Source: a virus. Taken from it: 64,000 nt of DNA. The stretch covers positions 1 through 64,000 of the IMG/VR virus record IMGVR_UViG_3300020152_000002, one strand, 5' to 3'. Numbering within the stretch: position 1 is the first letter of the stretch; each line of letters begins with the position of its first letter. Shown here one piece after another: positions 8,003 to 14,726 of this stretch. The notes beneath the pieces were generated by a model, which was given only the letters and a program-made list of their open reading frames with translations, was not told where the DNA came from and did no database searches. Position numbers and translations under genes: made by a program.

Positions 8003-8213
8003 TGTAACCCCATTGGAATGACGCGATCACCGCCAGCATGATCAGGACGACGCCGCCGAGCCCGACGATGCCCGACAGTATCCAGCTACAGATCGTTTGA
8101 TCCCACTGAACTTCACCCGCCACTTCGTTCCACCGTTGACCTTGGCGGAACACCGCCCGCGCCAGACCGCAGCACAGGACGCCGGGGATCAGGAAGCCGA
8201 GAACCTGCCACAT
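7995..8213 (-). CDS. small membrane protein with two predicted TM segments, 72 aa
   Basis: Residues 1-20 (WQVLGFLIPGVLCCGLARAV) and about 44-67 (ILSGIVGLGGVVLIMLAVIA) are hydrophobic helices. The loop between them is polar, giving a hairpin membrane topology. Unknown function. It lies in an early-type leftward cluster rather than the lysis region, so a holin role is not supported by position. Confidence 0.65.
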   Translation of the reverse strand: MWQVLGFLIPGVLCCGLARAVFRQGQRWNEVAGEVQWDQTICSWILSGIVGLGGVVLIMLAVIASFQWGYNG

Positions 8214-8214
8214 G

Positions 8215-8541
8215 TCAGTCTTCCAGCGGTTCCAGACAGAGCGGATAGCCGAAGTCCGCCGCCTCGTCTATGATGACGACGATCCTGAACGCGCTACCCG
8301 TCGTGGACAGCCCCGGCATGTGGTTCTGGTTCGCCCGCAGGATCGCTTCGCGGCGTTCCTCGTTGCTGAACACGACATCCGGGTTCGGACGTTCGGCGTG
8401 ACCGAAGATGTTTGGCATGACGCCGCGTTCGGACGTATAGAACTTCCCGCTGCGCTTGAAGATGTAGAAGGTCGCGTTCTTTGCCGGGATCGGGACTGCG
8501 CCCTTGGCCGGTTCCAGATCGGTCAGGTTCTCAAGGTCCAT
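8215..8541 (-). CDS. hypothetical protein, 108 aa
   Basis: Alpha/beta protein (ATFYIFKRSGKFYTSERGV; AFRIVVIIDEAADFGYPLCL) without a recognised family. It shares base 8541 with the stop of the NADAR gene upstream (TGATG), indicating translational coupling. Confidence 0.65.
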   Translation of the reverse strand: MDLENLTDLEPAKGAVPIPAKNATFYIFKRSGKFYTSERGVMPNIFGHAERPNPDVVFSNEERREAILRANQNHMPGLSTTGSAFRIVVIIDEAADFGYPLCLEPLED

Positions 8542-9185
8542 CAGTTCATCCCTCCGGTGTAGTGTTCACCGCTGCCGCCGCATTCCTGGCAGCGTGATCC
8601 GTCCTTCGCGCGGCCGGTGCTTTCGCATTCGGTGCAGGGCGTCGAGACGACGATCTTGACCGGCTCGTATTCCATGCCCAGCAGGCGGCAGGCTTCCTTG
8701 CTCAAGGAGCCGTCAGGATCGCCGGGGTAGATGCCCGCCATCTGGTAGAGGAACAGCCCCTCGCGGACCCGCATCAGCAGCTTGCCAAGGTGGTTCTCAC
8801 CGTGGCCGCCGCAGACGCCCCAGTAGCAGTCGCCCCATGTGTTGCCTTCGATCAGTTCGACCGGCGGATTGACCGTCGCCAACAGCTTGTCGCGCAGATC
8901 GGTGTTCAGCAGGAACTTCGACCGCAGGACAGCGAGCATGATGTCGAGCTTCCGGTCGTGGAAGTCCGGCGACCAAAGGTGCTTGAACGCCTTGGCATGT
9001 TTCTTGGTCTCGCCCGGCGTCGGGAGCACCCTGATCTTCTCGCGGTGCGGGCTGCCGTCCGGGAACTTCGCGGCCTGATAGGCGTGTTCGCTCGTCGGAT
9101 AGACGACGCCTTCGTAAACACAGGTTGCGTAGTAGAAGTTGGACAGGTAGCGGTTCGGCCCGTCGAATGAAGTGATCGCCACCAT
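8541..9185 (-). CDS. NADAR (YbiA-like) N-glycosidase-type protein with C-terminal zinc ribbon, 214 aa
   Basis: Residues 1-145 carry the YbiA/NADAR signature: FDGPNRYLSNF (7-17), VVYPTSEHAYQAAKF (27-41), EGNTWGDCYWG (113-123) and GENHLGKLLMRVRE (129-142). Characterised NADAR proteins hydrolyse N-glycosidic bonds in ADP-ribose-type substrates, including removal of ADP-ribose from guanine in DNA. Countering a host DarT-like or NAD-based defence is therefore possible here but is inference. A CxxC-x11-CxxC zinc ribbon of the DnaJ type (184-202) is added at the C-terminus. ATG 9185 overlaps the upstream TGA; an in-frame GTG at 9188 is an alternative start. Confidence 0.85.
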   Translation of the reverse strand: MVAITSFDGPNRYLSNFYYATCVYEGVVYPTSEHAYQAAKFPDGSPHREKIRVLPTPGETKKHAKAFKHLWSPDFHDRKLDIMLAVLRSKFLLNTDLRDKLLATVNPPVELIEGNTWGDCYWGVCGGHGENHLGKLLMRVREGLFLYQMAGIYPGDPDGSLSKEACRLLGMEYEPVKIVVSTPCTECESTGRAKDGSRCQECGGSGEHYTGGMN

Positions 9186-9712
9186 CACCGTTCCTCGTGA
9201 TGCTCGTGCAGGTCCAGTGGACAGTGCCGCCCGGACAGCGCCGGTTCACCGTCACGAAGCTGCGGGCACTCCGCCCAGTTGCACTCCCCGTCGCTCGCGC
9301 CGTGGCACATGGTGCCCTTCGGGAAGTTGGCGACGGCCGCCTGCATCCCGGCGTGACCGTCGTGCCAAATCTGGTGCTCGTGAGAGCCCGGCGGATGCGG
9401 GTTGGCCTCGGGGCTGTCGCCACGCAGGAAGGCGTGACGACCGGCGCGCAGCAGGGCCTTGTTCGGCGTGTCGCCGGGGATCGCCACCAGCGTCTTAAGC
9501 GCCTCCGGGTCCAGCCTCGGCATCTTGATCTCGTAGCGGACTTCCGGCTGCACCACTTCCAGCGTCAACTCGCTGCCACAGGTGACGCACTCTGCCTTGA
9601 CGACCGGACGCGCGCCATTGCCTTCGCTCGCGCCTGTGAACAGGGCGAACGCCGACGCCCGACACTTCGGGCACCACAGCGGGTCGGACGGGTTATGACG
9701 CAGCCGGATCAT
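9185..9712 (-). CDS. zinc-ribbon protein with RMF-like motif, 175 aa
   Basis: N-terminal zinc ribbon (CPKC near residue 14 and CVTC about 30 residues later). It is followed near the middle by GRHAFLRGDSPEANPHPPG and HQIWHDGHAG. This G-x3-F-x-G, NP and W-x2-G pattern resembles ribosome modulation factor (RMF) family proteins, which bind and hibernate ribosomes. The C-terminal part has further Cys and His residues. ATG 9712 overlaps the upstream stop (ATGA); the longer N-terminus was rejected. The RMF link is a motif-level inference. Confidence 0.65.
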   Translation of the reverse strand: MIRLRHNPSDPLWCPKCRASAFALFTGASEGNGARPVVKAECVTCGSELTLEVVQPEVRYEIKMPRLDPEALKTLVAIPGDTPNKALLRAGRHAFLRGDSPEANPHPPGSHEHQIWHDGHAGMQAAVANFPKGTMCHGASDGECNWAECPQLRDGEPALSGRHCPLDLHEHHEER

Positions 9713-9897
9713 CAGCCCTCGCTCTCGTCGGCGGGGCGCGTCCATTGCTCGACTTCGGTCATCTCGAAGGAGCCGTAGGATCGCACCATGCGGTTGCCCT
9801 TAAGCTCCTTGATCTTCTTGTCGCGCTCGGACTTCGTGGAGAACCCTTCCCGGCGTTCCTCCCCGTCGAAGTCGTAGATCAAAACGTAGCGTTCCAT
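9712..9897 (-). CDS. hypothetical protein, 61 aa
   Basis: Starts MERYVLIYDFDGEERREGF. The residues upstream in the same frame look like non-coding antisense, so the ATG at 9897 is preferred although its ribosome site (AAGAGAGA) is modest. Small alpha/beta protein with charged helix SERDKKIKELKGNRM. Unknown function. Confidence 0.6.
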   Translation of the reverse strand: MERYVLIYDFDGEERREGFSTKSERDKKIKELKGNRMVRSYGSFEMTEVEQWTRPADESEG

Positions 9898-9940
9898 GGC
9901 CGTCTCTCTTGCCAGCGTCATCGCCCGCTGGCTTGGCGTC

Positions 9941-10150
9941 TCACTGATACGGGTCGTTCGGTTCTTCGCGCCGACAGACCGCGCACCGGGTGTCCAGCTT
10001 GTTCGGCGTGAACCCCTCGGGACAGGTGCAGTAGCGTTTCGCATACCGCGTGAACTGGTCTTCCCGGAAGAACCAGATGTAGATGCAGGCCGCGAGGAAG
10101 ATCAGGACGCCGATCACCAGCGCCCATTCCTTGCCGGGTTCAACCGACAT
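9941..10150 (-). CDS. small membrane protein with cytoplasmic or periplasmic zinc knuckle, 69 aa
   Basis: One transmembrane helix (WALVIGVLIFLAACIYIWFF, about residues 9-28) is followed by a soluble tail with CTC and CAVC pairs, probably a zinc site. No family recognised. Overlaps the 10140-10403 gene by 11 nt. Confidence 0.65.
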   Translation of the reverse strand: MSVEPGKEWALVIGVLIFLAACIYIWFFREDQFTRYAKRYCTCPEGFTPNKLDTRCAVCRREEPNDPYQ

Positions 10151-10403
10151 TGACGCCTCCGAACAGATACAGGGCGGCGACGATCACCGCCGACAGGATG
10201 ATGACGTGCAGCGCGTCGCGGGCGGCGCGCTTGGCGTCGTGACCGCGATAGCCGTAGTTCGTGCTGAACGACATGAAGCCGAGCAGCAGCGGCAGGATCA
10301 CGAGCAGCCAGCGCGGATCGCGGATGGCGAGCGCCGCCAGCGCACCGAAGACCGCCATGCCCGCGATGGGCGCGACGCGGTTGATCAGGAAACTACTGGT
10401 CAT
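10140..10403 (-). CDS. small membrane protein, 87 aa
   Basis: Three hydrophobic helices are visible: APIAGMAVFGALAALAI, WLLVILPLLLGFMSF and VIILSAVIVAALYLF. The ATG at 10403 has AAAGGCGG upstream and overlaps the P-loop gene by 11 nt; the frame extends further but without support. Unknown function. Confidence 0.65.
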   Translation of the reverse strand: MTSSFLINRVAPIAGMAVFGALAALAIRDPRWLLVILPLLLGFMSFSTNYGYRGHDAKRAARDALHVIILSAVIVAALYLFGGVNVG

Positions 10404-10902
10404 CGGACACCGCCTTTCGGATGCGCGCGATCCAGCGGCCAAGGCGTTCGCGGATGCGCTGTTTCACGGGCTTGTAGATGGTCTGGACGATCTCGCCCGG
10501 CGTCAGGGCCTTCGGCCGCTGCGCGGTGTAGGGCACGTCCGCCAGCAGCACCGTGGGTTCGCCCTTGATCGGATCGCTGCCGAGAAGCTGCGTCGGCACT
10601 TCGACGAGGGCCAGCGCGTGATGGATGGCGGCCGTCACCGTCGTCTTGCCGGAGCCATGCGGACCCTCCACGAACACCGTCACCGGGCCGGGCACCGCCT
10701 TGACCGCCACGAACAGGTCGATCAGGTCGGCGGCTTGGCCGAGTATCTGCGGACTGGCTTGGAAGTCGCGGTCGAACTTCTTCCGCAGAGACGGATCACC
10801 AAGGTTGCCGAACTCGCCACTGTTTTGCAGCGAGTAGCGGACGGCGTTCCATTCCTTCTCGGTGAGCCGGACGTGCGCGGTGTCGTGTTTGAGGGCTGCC
10901 AT
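10393..10902 (-). CDS. P-loop NTPase, 169 aa
   Basis: Walker A VEGPHGSGKTTVTAAIH lies near residues 79-95, preceded by a beta strand (PVTVFVEG), as in small P-loop kinases and AAA-type ATPases. I see a possible Walker B strand (TVLLADVPY) but cannot assign a subfamily. The start has AGGAGA about 13 nt upstream. It is the first gene of an operon transcribed from the promoter at 10959-10987. Confidence 0.7.
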   Translation of the reverse strand: MAALKHDTAHVRLTEKEWNAVRYSLQNSGEFGNLGDPSLRKKFDRDFQASPQILGQAADLIDLFVAVKAVPGPVTVFVEGPHGSGKTTVTAAIHHALALVEVPTQLLGSDPIKGEPTVLLADVPYTAQRPKALTPGEIVQTIYKPVKQRIRERLGRWIARIRKAVSDDQ

Positions 10903-10958
10903 GCCGTGCTTTGATCTCCTGCGTGAACGGGCTGCGTCGCCCTGACCGTGAGACCTAA

Positions 10959-10987
10959 GCCCTACGCCCAGCCCTTAGACCTGTCAA
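10959..10987 (-). promoter_or_regulatory. sigma-70-like promoter for the P-loop gene
   Basis: TTGACA (10987-10982), 17-nt spacer, TAGGGC (10964-10959) on the minus strand, ending about 57 nt upstream of the ATG at 10902. A perfect consensus -35 box in a GC-rich setting. Confidence 0.65.
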
Positions 10988-10998
10988 GCACCAGAAAT

Positions 10999-11010
10999 CG
11001 GGCAAGCCCG
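10999..11010 (-). terminator. CGGGCTTGCCCG mini-hairpin
   Basis: On the minus strand CGGGCTTGCCCG is followed by ATTTCT. The same 12-mer appears at 16352-16363, 35966-35977 and 61263-61274, always in intergenic positions. It acts here as a second hairpin after 11022-11043. Confidence 0.5.
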
Positions 11011-11021
11011 GATACACGAAA

Positions 11022-11043
11022 CCCCCGATCCGAAGACCGGGGG
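11022..11043 (-). terminator. UUCG-tetraloop terminator hairpin
   Basis: Minus strand reads CCCCCGGTC-TTCG-GATCGGGGG followed by TTTC. This is a 9-bp stem with one G-U pair and a UUCG loop. It shares a 16-nt core, CCGGTCTTCGGATCGG, with the terminator at 61222-61253. It ends transcripts coming from the HNH gene side. Confidence 0.7.
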
Positions 11044-11230
11044 CTCGTTGGCGGAGCCTTGGTTGTTGGACCGGCGGCTCGCCGGGGAGATGTCGGGTCG
11101 TGGACGCTCCCCAGCGCCACGGCATCACGCCCGACTCATGCCCTTCGCCCTGTCGCTATCAGGCTCGGGTAATCCAAGGCCCGGAGGGGAGGCCGCGTAA
11201 GAGGCCAGCCGGACCAGCGACGGATCAGGC
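11022..11230 (-). ncRNA. candidate structured small RNA between promoter and terminator
   Basis: A promoter with perfect TTGACA (11264-11259) and TAGGGT (11240-11235) fires into about 200 nt ending at the UUCG terminator 11022-11043, with no ORF that has a ribosome site. The putative transcript can form GGGGAG/CTCCCC and CCGGCG-AGC-CGCCGG hairpins before the terminator. It could instead be just a long leader with attenuation of the downstream operon. Confidence 0.4.
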
Positions 11231-11234
11231 GGCG

Positions 11235-11264
11235 ACCCTAGTCCGGCTCCGGCGAGCCTGTCAA
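11235..11264 (-). promoter_or_regulatory. sigma-70-like promoter inside the 3' end of the HNH gene
   Basis: TTGACA (11264-11259), 18-nt spacer, TAGGGT (11240-11235) on the minus strand. The stop codon TAG of the HNH gene (11240-11238) is the first half of the -10 box. The only sequence between it and the next terminator is the candidate RNA. Confidence 0.6.
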
Positions 11265-11747
11265 GCGGGCCTGTTCTCGGGCCACATAGTCGGGGTCTGC
11301 GGGCCGGGGCCACCCCTGCTGCTGGGCCAGCAGCATCTTGGCGTCACGCTTCCGCTTGCGTTCCAGCTTGGCCTCGATCTTCGCCTGTCGCCGGGCTCGC
11401 TTCTCGGCCGCGTAGACCGGGTTGGCGTTCCGCTCCTGCCGCAGGCGCGTGTAGATCGGGATGGCGAGCGGAAGGATGCGCGCCTGTATGGCGAGTTCCT
11501 TCTTCGTCGGCATCCGGTTCCCCTTGCCGCCGTTACATGGACTGCAAGCTGCCAGCCCGTTTTTGATGCTGTTGCGACCGCCCTTCGACTTCGGGATGAC
11601 GTGATCGAACGTAGGCCAGACGGCAGGTGCATCGACTTCGATGTCCTCCGTCGTGAACTTGGCCGGGCAGTAGGCGCAAACCCCGCCTTGGGCTTCGACG
11701 AGCGCGAGAACGCGCATCGTCAAGGCTTGTGTGCTCTTTCTGCCCAC
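11238..11747 (-). CDS. HNH endonuclease, 169 aa
   Basis: A McrA-like HNH fold is evident: CAYC (24-27), the His/Asp-containing FDHVIPKSKGG (47-57), N59/N63 and CSPC (68-71). Four cysteines coordinate zinc and H49 acts in the metal-dependent cleavage of DNA. The C-terminal half is a long basic helix (Arg/Lys/Glu-rich, about 115-150) likely contacting DNA. It may be a free-standing homing nuclease or a phage genome-processing enzyme; its position far from the terminase favours the former, weakly. Confidence 0.88.
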   Translation of the reverse strand: MGRKSTQALTMRVLALVEAQGGVCAYCPAKFTTEDIEVDAPAVWPTFDHVIPKSKGGRNSIKNGLAACSPCNGGKGNRMPTKKELAIQARILPLAIPIYTRLRQERNANPVYAAEKRARRQAKIEAKLERKRKRDAKMLLAQQQGWPRPADPDYVAREQARLTGSPEPD

Positions 11748-12070
11748 TAGGACGCTCTACGAATGAACCCGACGAACCGGCCGCCGATATAGACGCCGTG
11801 CTGCCACGCGCGTCGATAGTCCTGCGCCGAATAGAACGGCCCCATGCGGTAGCTCCACATGTAGACGCCCCGCTCGAAGTTGTAGCCGATGCCGAGCGGC
11901 TTGGACACCCATCGCCACTCGGCACCCTCCGGCGGGTCCATGCGCTGCGGCAGGGCCGCCAGAGCCCGCGCCCGGAGGCGCAGGACCGGGGCGACCGCCC
12001 GGCGGCGCTGGGCTGCCCACCAGACGATGAGAGCCAGCCGCCGGGCCTGCCAGATCGACCGATCAGCCAA
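11747..12070 (-). CDS. hypothetical basic protein, 107 aa
   Basis: N-terminal amphipathic or membrane-associating helix (QARRLALIVWWAAQRRRAV) with Arg-rich flanks, then an aromatic domain (GIGYNFERGVYMWSYRMGPF). No recognised family. It shares base 11747 with the HNH gene start and overlaps the 12063-13031 gene by 8 nt. Confidence 0.65.
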   Translation of the reverse strand: MADRSIWQARRLALIVWWAAQRRRAVAPVLRLRARALAALPQRMDPPEGAEWRWVSKPLGIGYNFERGVYMWSYRMGPFYSAQDYRRAWQHGVYIGGRFVGFIRRAS

Positions 12071-13031
12071 TGATCTGCCCCCACTCGTCGGTGACGGGCT
12101 CGCTGGACGGCGCAGCCTCGGCCAAGGGAGCCGACGCCGGGGCTGCCAGTTCTTCCTCGCTGAACCCGGCTTCGCGGGCGACCCGGAACATCACGTCGCG
12201 GTTGAAGTTGGACAGCGTGGCGTCGTTCAGGGCCTCCCGGATGTCCGACAGCAGCGCCTCGCGCTTCGTCTGGCGCTCCTTCATCATCCGCTCGCGTTCG
12301 GCGGCGCGCTCGGCCGCTTCCCGCTCCGCCTGTTCGGCGCGCAGGCGTCGGTCTTCGAGCCACAGACGGTCTTCTTCGAGGATCGCCGGGCGGGTCTTGA
12401 GGCGGCCTTGCTCGGACAGCGTGGGGAACAGCATCAGGGCTTCTTCCTTCGACCCGAAGTTCTTGGCGTCGTGCATGAACATCTTGTCGCTGCTGTCACT
12501 GATGCGCTTCTCGTAGCTCATCACCGCTCCGCTCACGCGCGGATTGCGCGGCTCGGCATCGCTGGCGCGCGTCTCGCGTTCCCAGCCGTGGATTTCCCAC
12601 AGTTGCCCCCAGCCGTTGTCGATGCAGATGAAACCGACGACCCGATCTTCTTCCTCGTCCGCCAGAATGCCGGTGTCGATCACCGGGTAGACGGACTTGT
12701 AGCCGTAGCGACGGACACCGTAGGGGTTGTTCTCATCGGACGCATCCACGCGCTCGCCGAGCGTAAAGCCGATGGGTTCCGCCTTGAGCTTGGCGGCCAG
12801 CATCTTCGACTGGCACTTCGAGCACGGCCGAAACGCCTTCTCGTAGTCCGTCATTCCATAGGGCAGCGTGTAGGTGCCGAAGCTCGACTTGAACCCCCGG
12901 CCGGTCTCGCCGCACCACGCGGTGAAGTTCACGCGCTCCGGGCCGGTCGTGCCGTCGCCGTTCTGCGACAGTTCCCCGGTGTCCTCGCGGCTCTTGACGA
13001 TATGATCGCGGCGTCCAGATGAGCGGGCCAT
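12063..13031 (-). CDS. hypothetical protein with coiled-coil and C-terminal DEWGQIIG, 322 aa
   Basis: Residues 1-200 look folded with scattered Cys (WCGETGRGF, CSKCQSK) that may bind zinc. A Glu/Arg-rich coiled coil follows (about 215-265, RAEQAEREAAERAAERERM), then a Pro/Ala linker and the tail TDEWGQIIG. The DEWG-x2-[IV] signature also occurs in the tail of the 2130-2858 product. The start ATG 13031 has TAGGAGG 8-9 nt upstream, and the promoter at 13102-13131 drives it. Function unknown. Confidence 0.7.
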   Translation of the reverse strand: MARSSGRRDHIVKSREDTGELSQNGDGTTGPERVNFTAWCGETGRGFKSSFGTYTLPYGMTDYEKAFRPCSKCQSKMLAAKLKAEPIGFTLGERVDASDENNPYGVRRYGYKSVYPVIDTGILADEEEDRVVGFICIDNGWGQLWEIHGWERETRASDAEPRNPRVSGAVMSYEKRISDSSDKMFMHDAKNFGSKEEALMLFPTLSEQGRLKTRPAILEEDRLWLEDRRLRAEQAEREAAERAAERERMMKERQTKREALLSDIREALNDATLSNFNRDVMFRVAREAGFSEEELAAPASAPLAEAAPSSEPVTDEWGQIIG

Positions 13032-13078
13032 ATTGCAGCCTCCTATGATGACGTGGCGTTATTGCAGCCACCGAAAAA

Positions 13079-13100
13079 GGGTGCCGCCGAAGCGACACCC
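13079..13100 (-). terminator. UUCG-loop intrinsic terminator with T5 tail
   Basis: Minus strand GGGTGTCGC-TTCG-GCGGCACCC then TTTTT (A-run at 13074-13078). The 9-bp stem with UUCG loop is a textbook intrinsic terminator. It lies directly downstream of the promoter 13102-13131, so transcripts from that promoter would begin with this hairpin. Confidence 0.75.
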
Positions 13101-13101
13101 C

Positions 13102-13131
13102 TCTCTAGGACAGTTTGATGCGGACTGTCAA
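13102..13131 (-). promoter_or_regulatory. sigma-70-like promoter for the 12063-13031 operon
   Basis: TTGACA (13131-13126), 18-nt spacer, TAGAGA (13107-13102) on the minus strand. The -35 box contains the TGA stop of the 13128-13427 gene. The start site would fall in the first bases of the hairpin at 13079-13100. Confidence 0.6.
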
Positions 13132-13427
13132 GCGCGGCGAAACTTGAAGCTCGCGTCGTAGGTTTCGTTGTAGGCGGGCTTGTCGTATTCGACCTTCCAG
13201 CCTGCGTCACGGTAGGCTTCTTCGACGTTCAGCCAGCCGTTGTCGAAGATTTCCTGCCGAACCATACCGCCCGCTTCCAGCTTCGCCAGCACGTCCTTTT
13301 GCAGGATGGTGGCGCTGCCGTTCGTGAACTTGAGCGCCAGCAGTTCGTTGAAGGCGTCGAACACCGCCTCCGGGATATGCTGGCGCTTCGCGGCTGCGAT
13401 GTCGTCGGGGGATAGCGGACCCGCCAT
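13128..13427 (-). CDS. hypothetical protein, 99 aa
   Basis: Starts at ATG 13427 (MAGPLSPDDIAAAKRQ) with AAGGAG about 9 nt upstream and a TGATG overlap with the preceding frame. Mixed helical protein (AVFDAFNELLALKF, ILQKDVLAKLEAGG). A longer open frame exists to 14129, but its upstream part is out of frame with the real gene at 13673-14194. Function unknown. Confidence 0.7.
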   Translation of the reverse strand: MAGPLSPDDIAAAKRQHIPEAVFDAFNELLALKFTNGSATILQKDVLAKLEAGGMVRQEIFDNGWLNVEEAYRDAGWKVEYDKPAYNETYDASFKFRRA

Positions 13428-13672
13428 CAGTCGTCTCCTTCCACGCTCTGTTGAACTTCGAGGACAGTGGCGAAGGTCTCGCCCCTGATCTTGCTGCCGA
13501 AGGGTTTGTAGCAGAAGCCGCCCTTGGCCGGGATGATCTCGCCCGTCTTCTTGCCGTCGATCTTGACCACGATCCTGTCGGCCCCGCGCTGAACCGGGCG
13601 CGGCGACTGATAGTATTCGATGGTGGCCCCGCCGACGATCCGGCAGCGCCGGATCAGCTTCGCGTTGTTGGC
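13427..13672 (-). pseudogene. in-frame continuation after the stop of the 13673-14194 gene, 81 codons, no standard start
   Basis: After the TAA at 13673-13675 the same frame stays open for 81 sense codons and ends TGA at 13427-13429. The translation is protein-like (IVVKIDGKKTGEIIPAKG; FCYKPFGSKI; TFATVLEVQQS). There is no in-frame ATG and no GTG or TTG near the front, only a CTG. It is either the C-terminal part of a gene split by a nonsense change, a product made by stop-codon readthrough giving a protein of about 255 residues, or a separately started gene with a rare start. Confidence 0.5.
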
Positions 13673-14194
13673 TTAGGCCCCCTCCATGGAACGGATGTTC
13701 AGGTCGGCGGCGGTCAGTTCCAGCACCTTCGGACCCTGATAGTTGACATCGCTGATGTCGCGGATCGTGCCCGACCAGTTGGCCTTGATTTCCTCGTAGA
13801 TCGCGCGGTTGGCCTCGGACATCGAGCCGTCCATCACGTCTTCCTCGGGCGTCGGCACTTCGCTGTGCCAGAGGACCACGCCGCCGATCTGGCGCGCGAA
13901 GACGCGCTCGCCCGCCGAGTTGATGCCGTGGATGATGCTGCGCGAGCGCACCGGGCGGAACAGCGGGGCCGCCTCGTCGATGACCATGCGGCCGGTGTCC
14001 TCGTCGAACAGGCTGTGATCGCCGTCGCGCAGACCAGACTTGAAGCAGTCGAAGGCGAACTGACCCGCATCGTCGTTCGAGAAGGTGGCGACGCTGTTGC
14101 CGACGCCCGCCTGATAGCCGGGGGTGCATTCATACATCGGGGCGTCGGTGATCTTGACAGCGCCACCGAGGGCCTTGTGAGCGAACAGTTTCAT
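13673..14194 (-). CDS. hypothetical protein, 173 aa
   Basis: First gene after the promoter at 14229-14259. Starts MKLFAHKALGGAVKIT with AGGGAGA upstream in a leader nearly identical to that of the helicase gene at 755. Globular alpha/beta protein (GQFAFDCFKSGLRDGDHSLF, RSIIHGINSAGERVFARQIG). It ends SMEGA then TAA, and the frame stays open behind the stop (see 13427-13672). Function unknown. Confidence 0.7.
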   Translation of the reverse strand: MKLFAHKALGGAVKITDAPMYECTPGYQAGVGNSVATFSNDDAGQFAFDCFKSGLRDGDHSLFDEDTGRMVIDEAAPLFRPVRSRSIIHGINSAGERVFARQIGGVVLWHSEVPTPEEDVMDGSMSEANRAIYEEIKANWSGTIRDISDVNYQGPKVLELTAADLNIRSMEGA

Positions 14195-14198
14195 AGGT

Positions 14199-14225
14199 GC
14201 GGGTCTCCCTGTGCGGTTGATAACG
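14199..14225 (-). promoter_or_regulatory. 5' leader element, copy 2
   Basis: Nearly identical to 760-787: CGTTATCAACCG followed by CACAGGGAGACCCGC on the minus strand, placed the same way between promoter and ATG. The conservation of about 27 nt outside coding sequence points to a functional leader. Confidence 0.55.
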
Positions 14226-14228
14226 TCC

Positions 14229-14259
14229 TACCTATGGACTGCGTGATTAGGACTGTCAA
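14229..14259 (-). promoter_or_regulatory. sigma-70-like promoter for 13673-14194
   Basis: TTGACA (14259-14254). The -10 candidate is TAGGTA (14234-14229, 19-nt spacer) or CATAGG two bases earlier with 17. The TGA stop of the 14256-14726 gene is contained in the -35 box. Confidence 0.55.
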
Positions 14260-14726
14260 TGCCCCTGCGCGATTTTCTGCGTTTCTTCCAGATGCTCGAT
14301 GACTTCGTTCGCCTGCGCTTTGGACAGCGAACTGATCCAGTCCCACACCTTCATCTCCCAGTCGGCGGGTCCGAGATGCGGGATGTCGCGGTCGTCTTCG
14401 CGCAGCTTCCAGCAGTTCCATGTCGAATAGGACAGCGCCTTGAGGATCGCCCATATCTTCGACCGCTGCTGATCGGTAACGGGCGTCTCATCCGCAGGCG
14501 GCGGCTCCGGCAATGCGACCAGATAGGTCAGCGCATCCTTGGCTTCGACGAAGGTCAGTTGCGCGATCCAGTCAGCAACCGGCACCTTGTCGCGCCAGTC
14601 CAGATGCGGGATCGGATACAGGCTGCGGTCCACGTCTCCGCAGACGGCCGGGTTCCCGGCGCGCAGGCGCATCAGCGAGGCGATGTAGTCCTTCTGGCCC
14701 TGCGAGGCGAACTTCACTTCCGTCAT
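14256..14726 (-). CDS. hypothetical protein, 156 aa
   Basis: Starts at ATG 14726 (MTEVKFASQGQKDYIASLMRL), overlapping the upstream stop as ATGA. Two similar helical halves each resemble short DUF-like helix bundles (QGQKDYIASLMRLR and TDQQRSKIWAILKALS), which suggests an internal duplication. Family not recognised. Confidence 0.7.
   Translation of the reverse strand: MTEVKFASQGQKDYIASLMRLRAGNPAVCGDVDRSLYPIPHLDWRDKVPVADWIAQLTFVEAKDALTYLVALPEPPPADETPVTDQQRSKIWAILKALSYSTWNCWKLREDDRDIPHLGPADWEMKVWDWISSLSKAQANEVIEHLEETQKIAQGH

Larger units (their letters stand above)
10903..11237. other. intergenic region with two promoters, terminator and no protein gene
   Basis: About 335 bp without a convincing ORF. 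It holds the promoter for 10393-10902 (10959-10987), two minus-strand hairpins (10999-11010 and 11022-11043) and a candidate structured RNA (11022-11230) started by the promoter at 11235-11264. Confidence 0.6.

Noticed and set aside
7995-8213. Holin
   Set aside because: Two TM helices fit, but the gene sits in an early-type cluster far from endolysin and spanins.
11044-11230. tRNA gene
   Set aside because: A CCA-like end is present, but there is no matching acceptor stem, T-arm or anticodon arm. No tRNA was seen elsewhere in the window either.
13128-14129. Long minus-strand frame of 333 codons covering two gene regions
   Set aside because: Only its last 99 codons look like a protein and have a ribosome site. 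The rest is in a different frame from the gene at 13673-14194.
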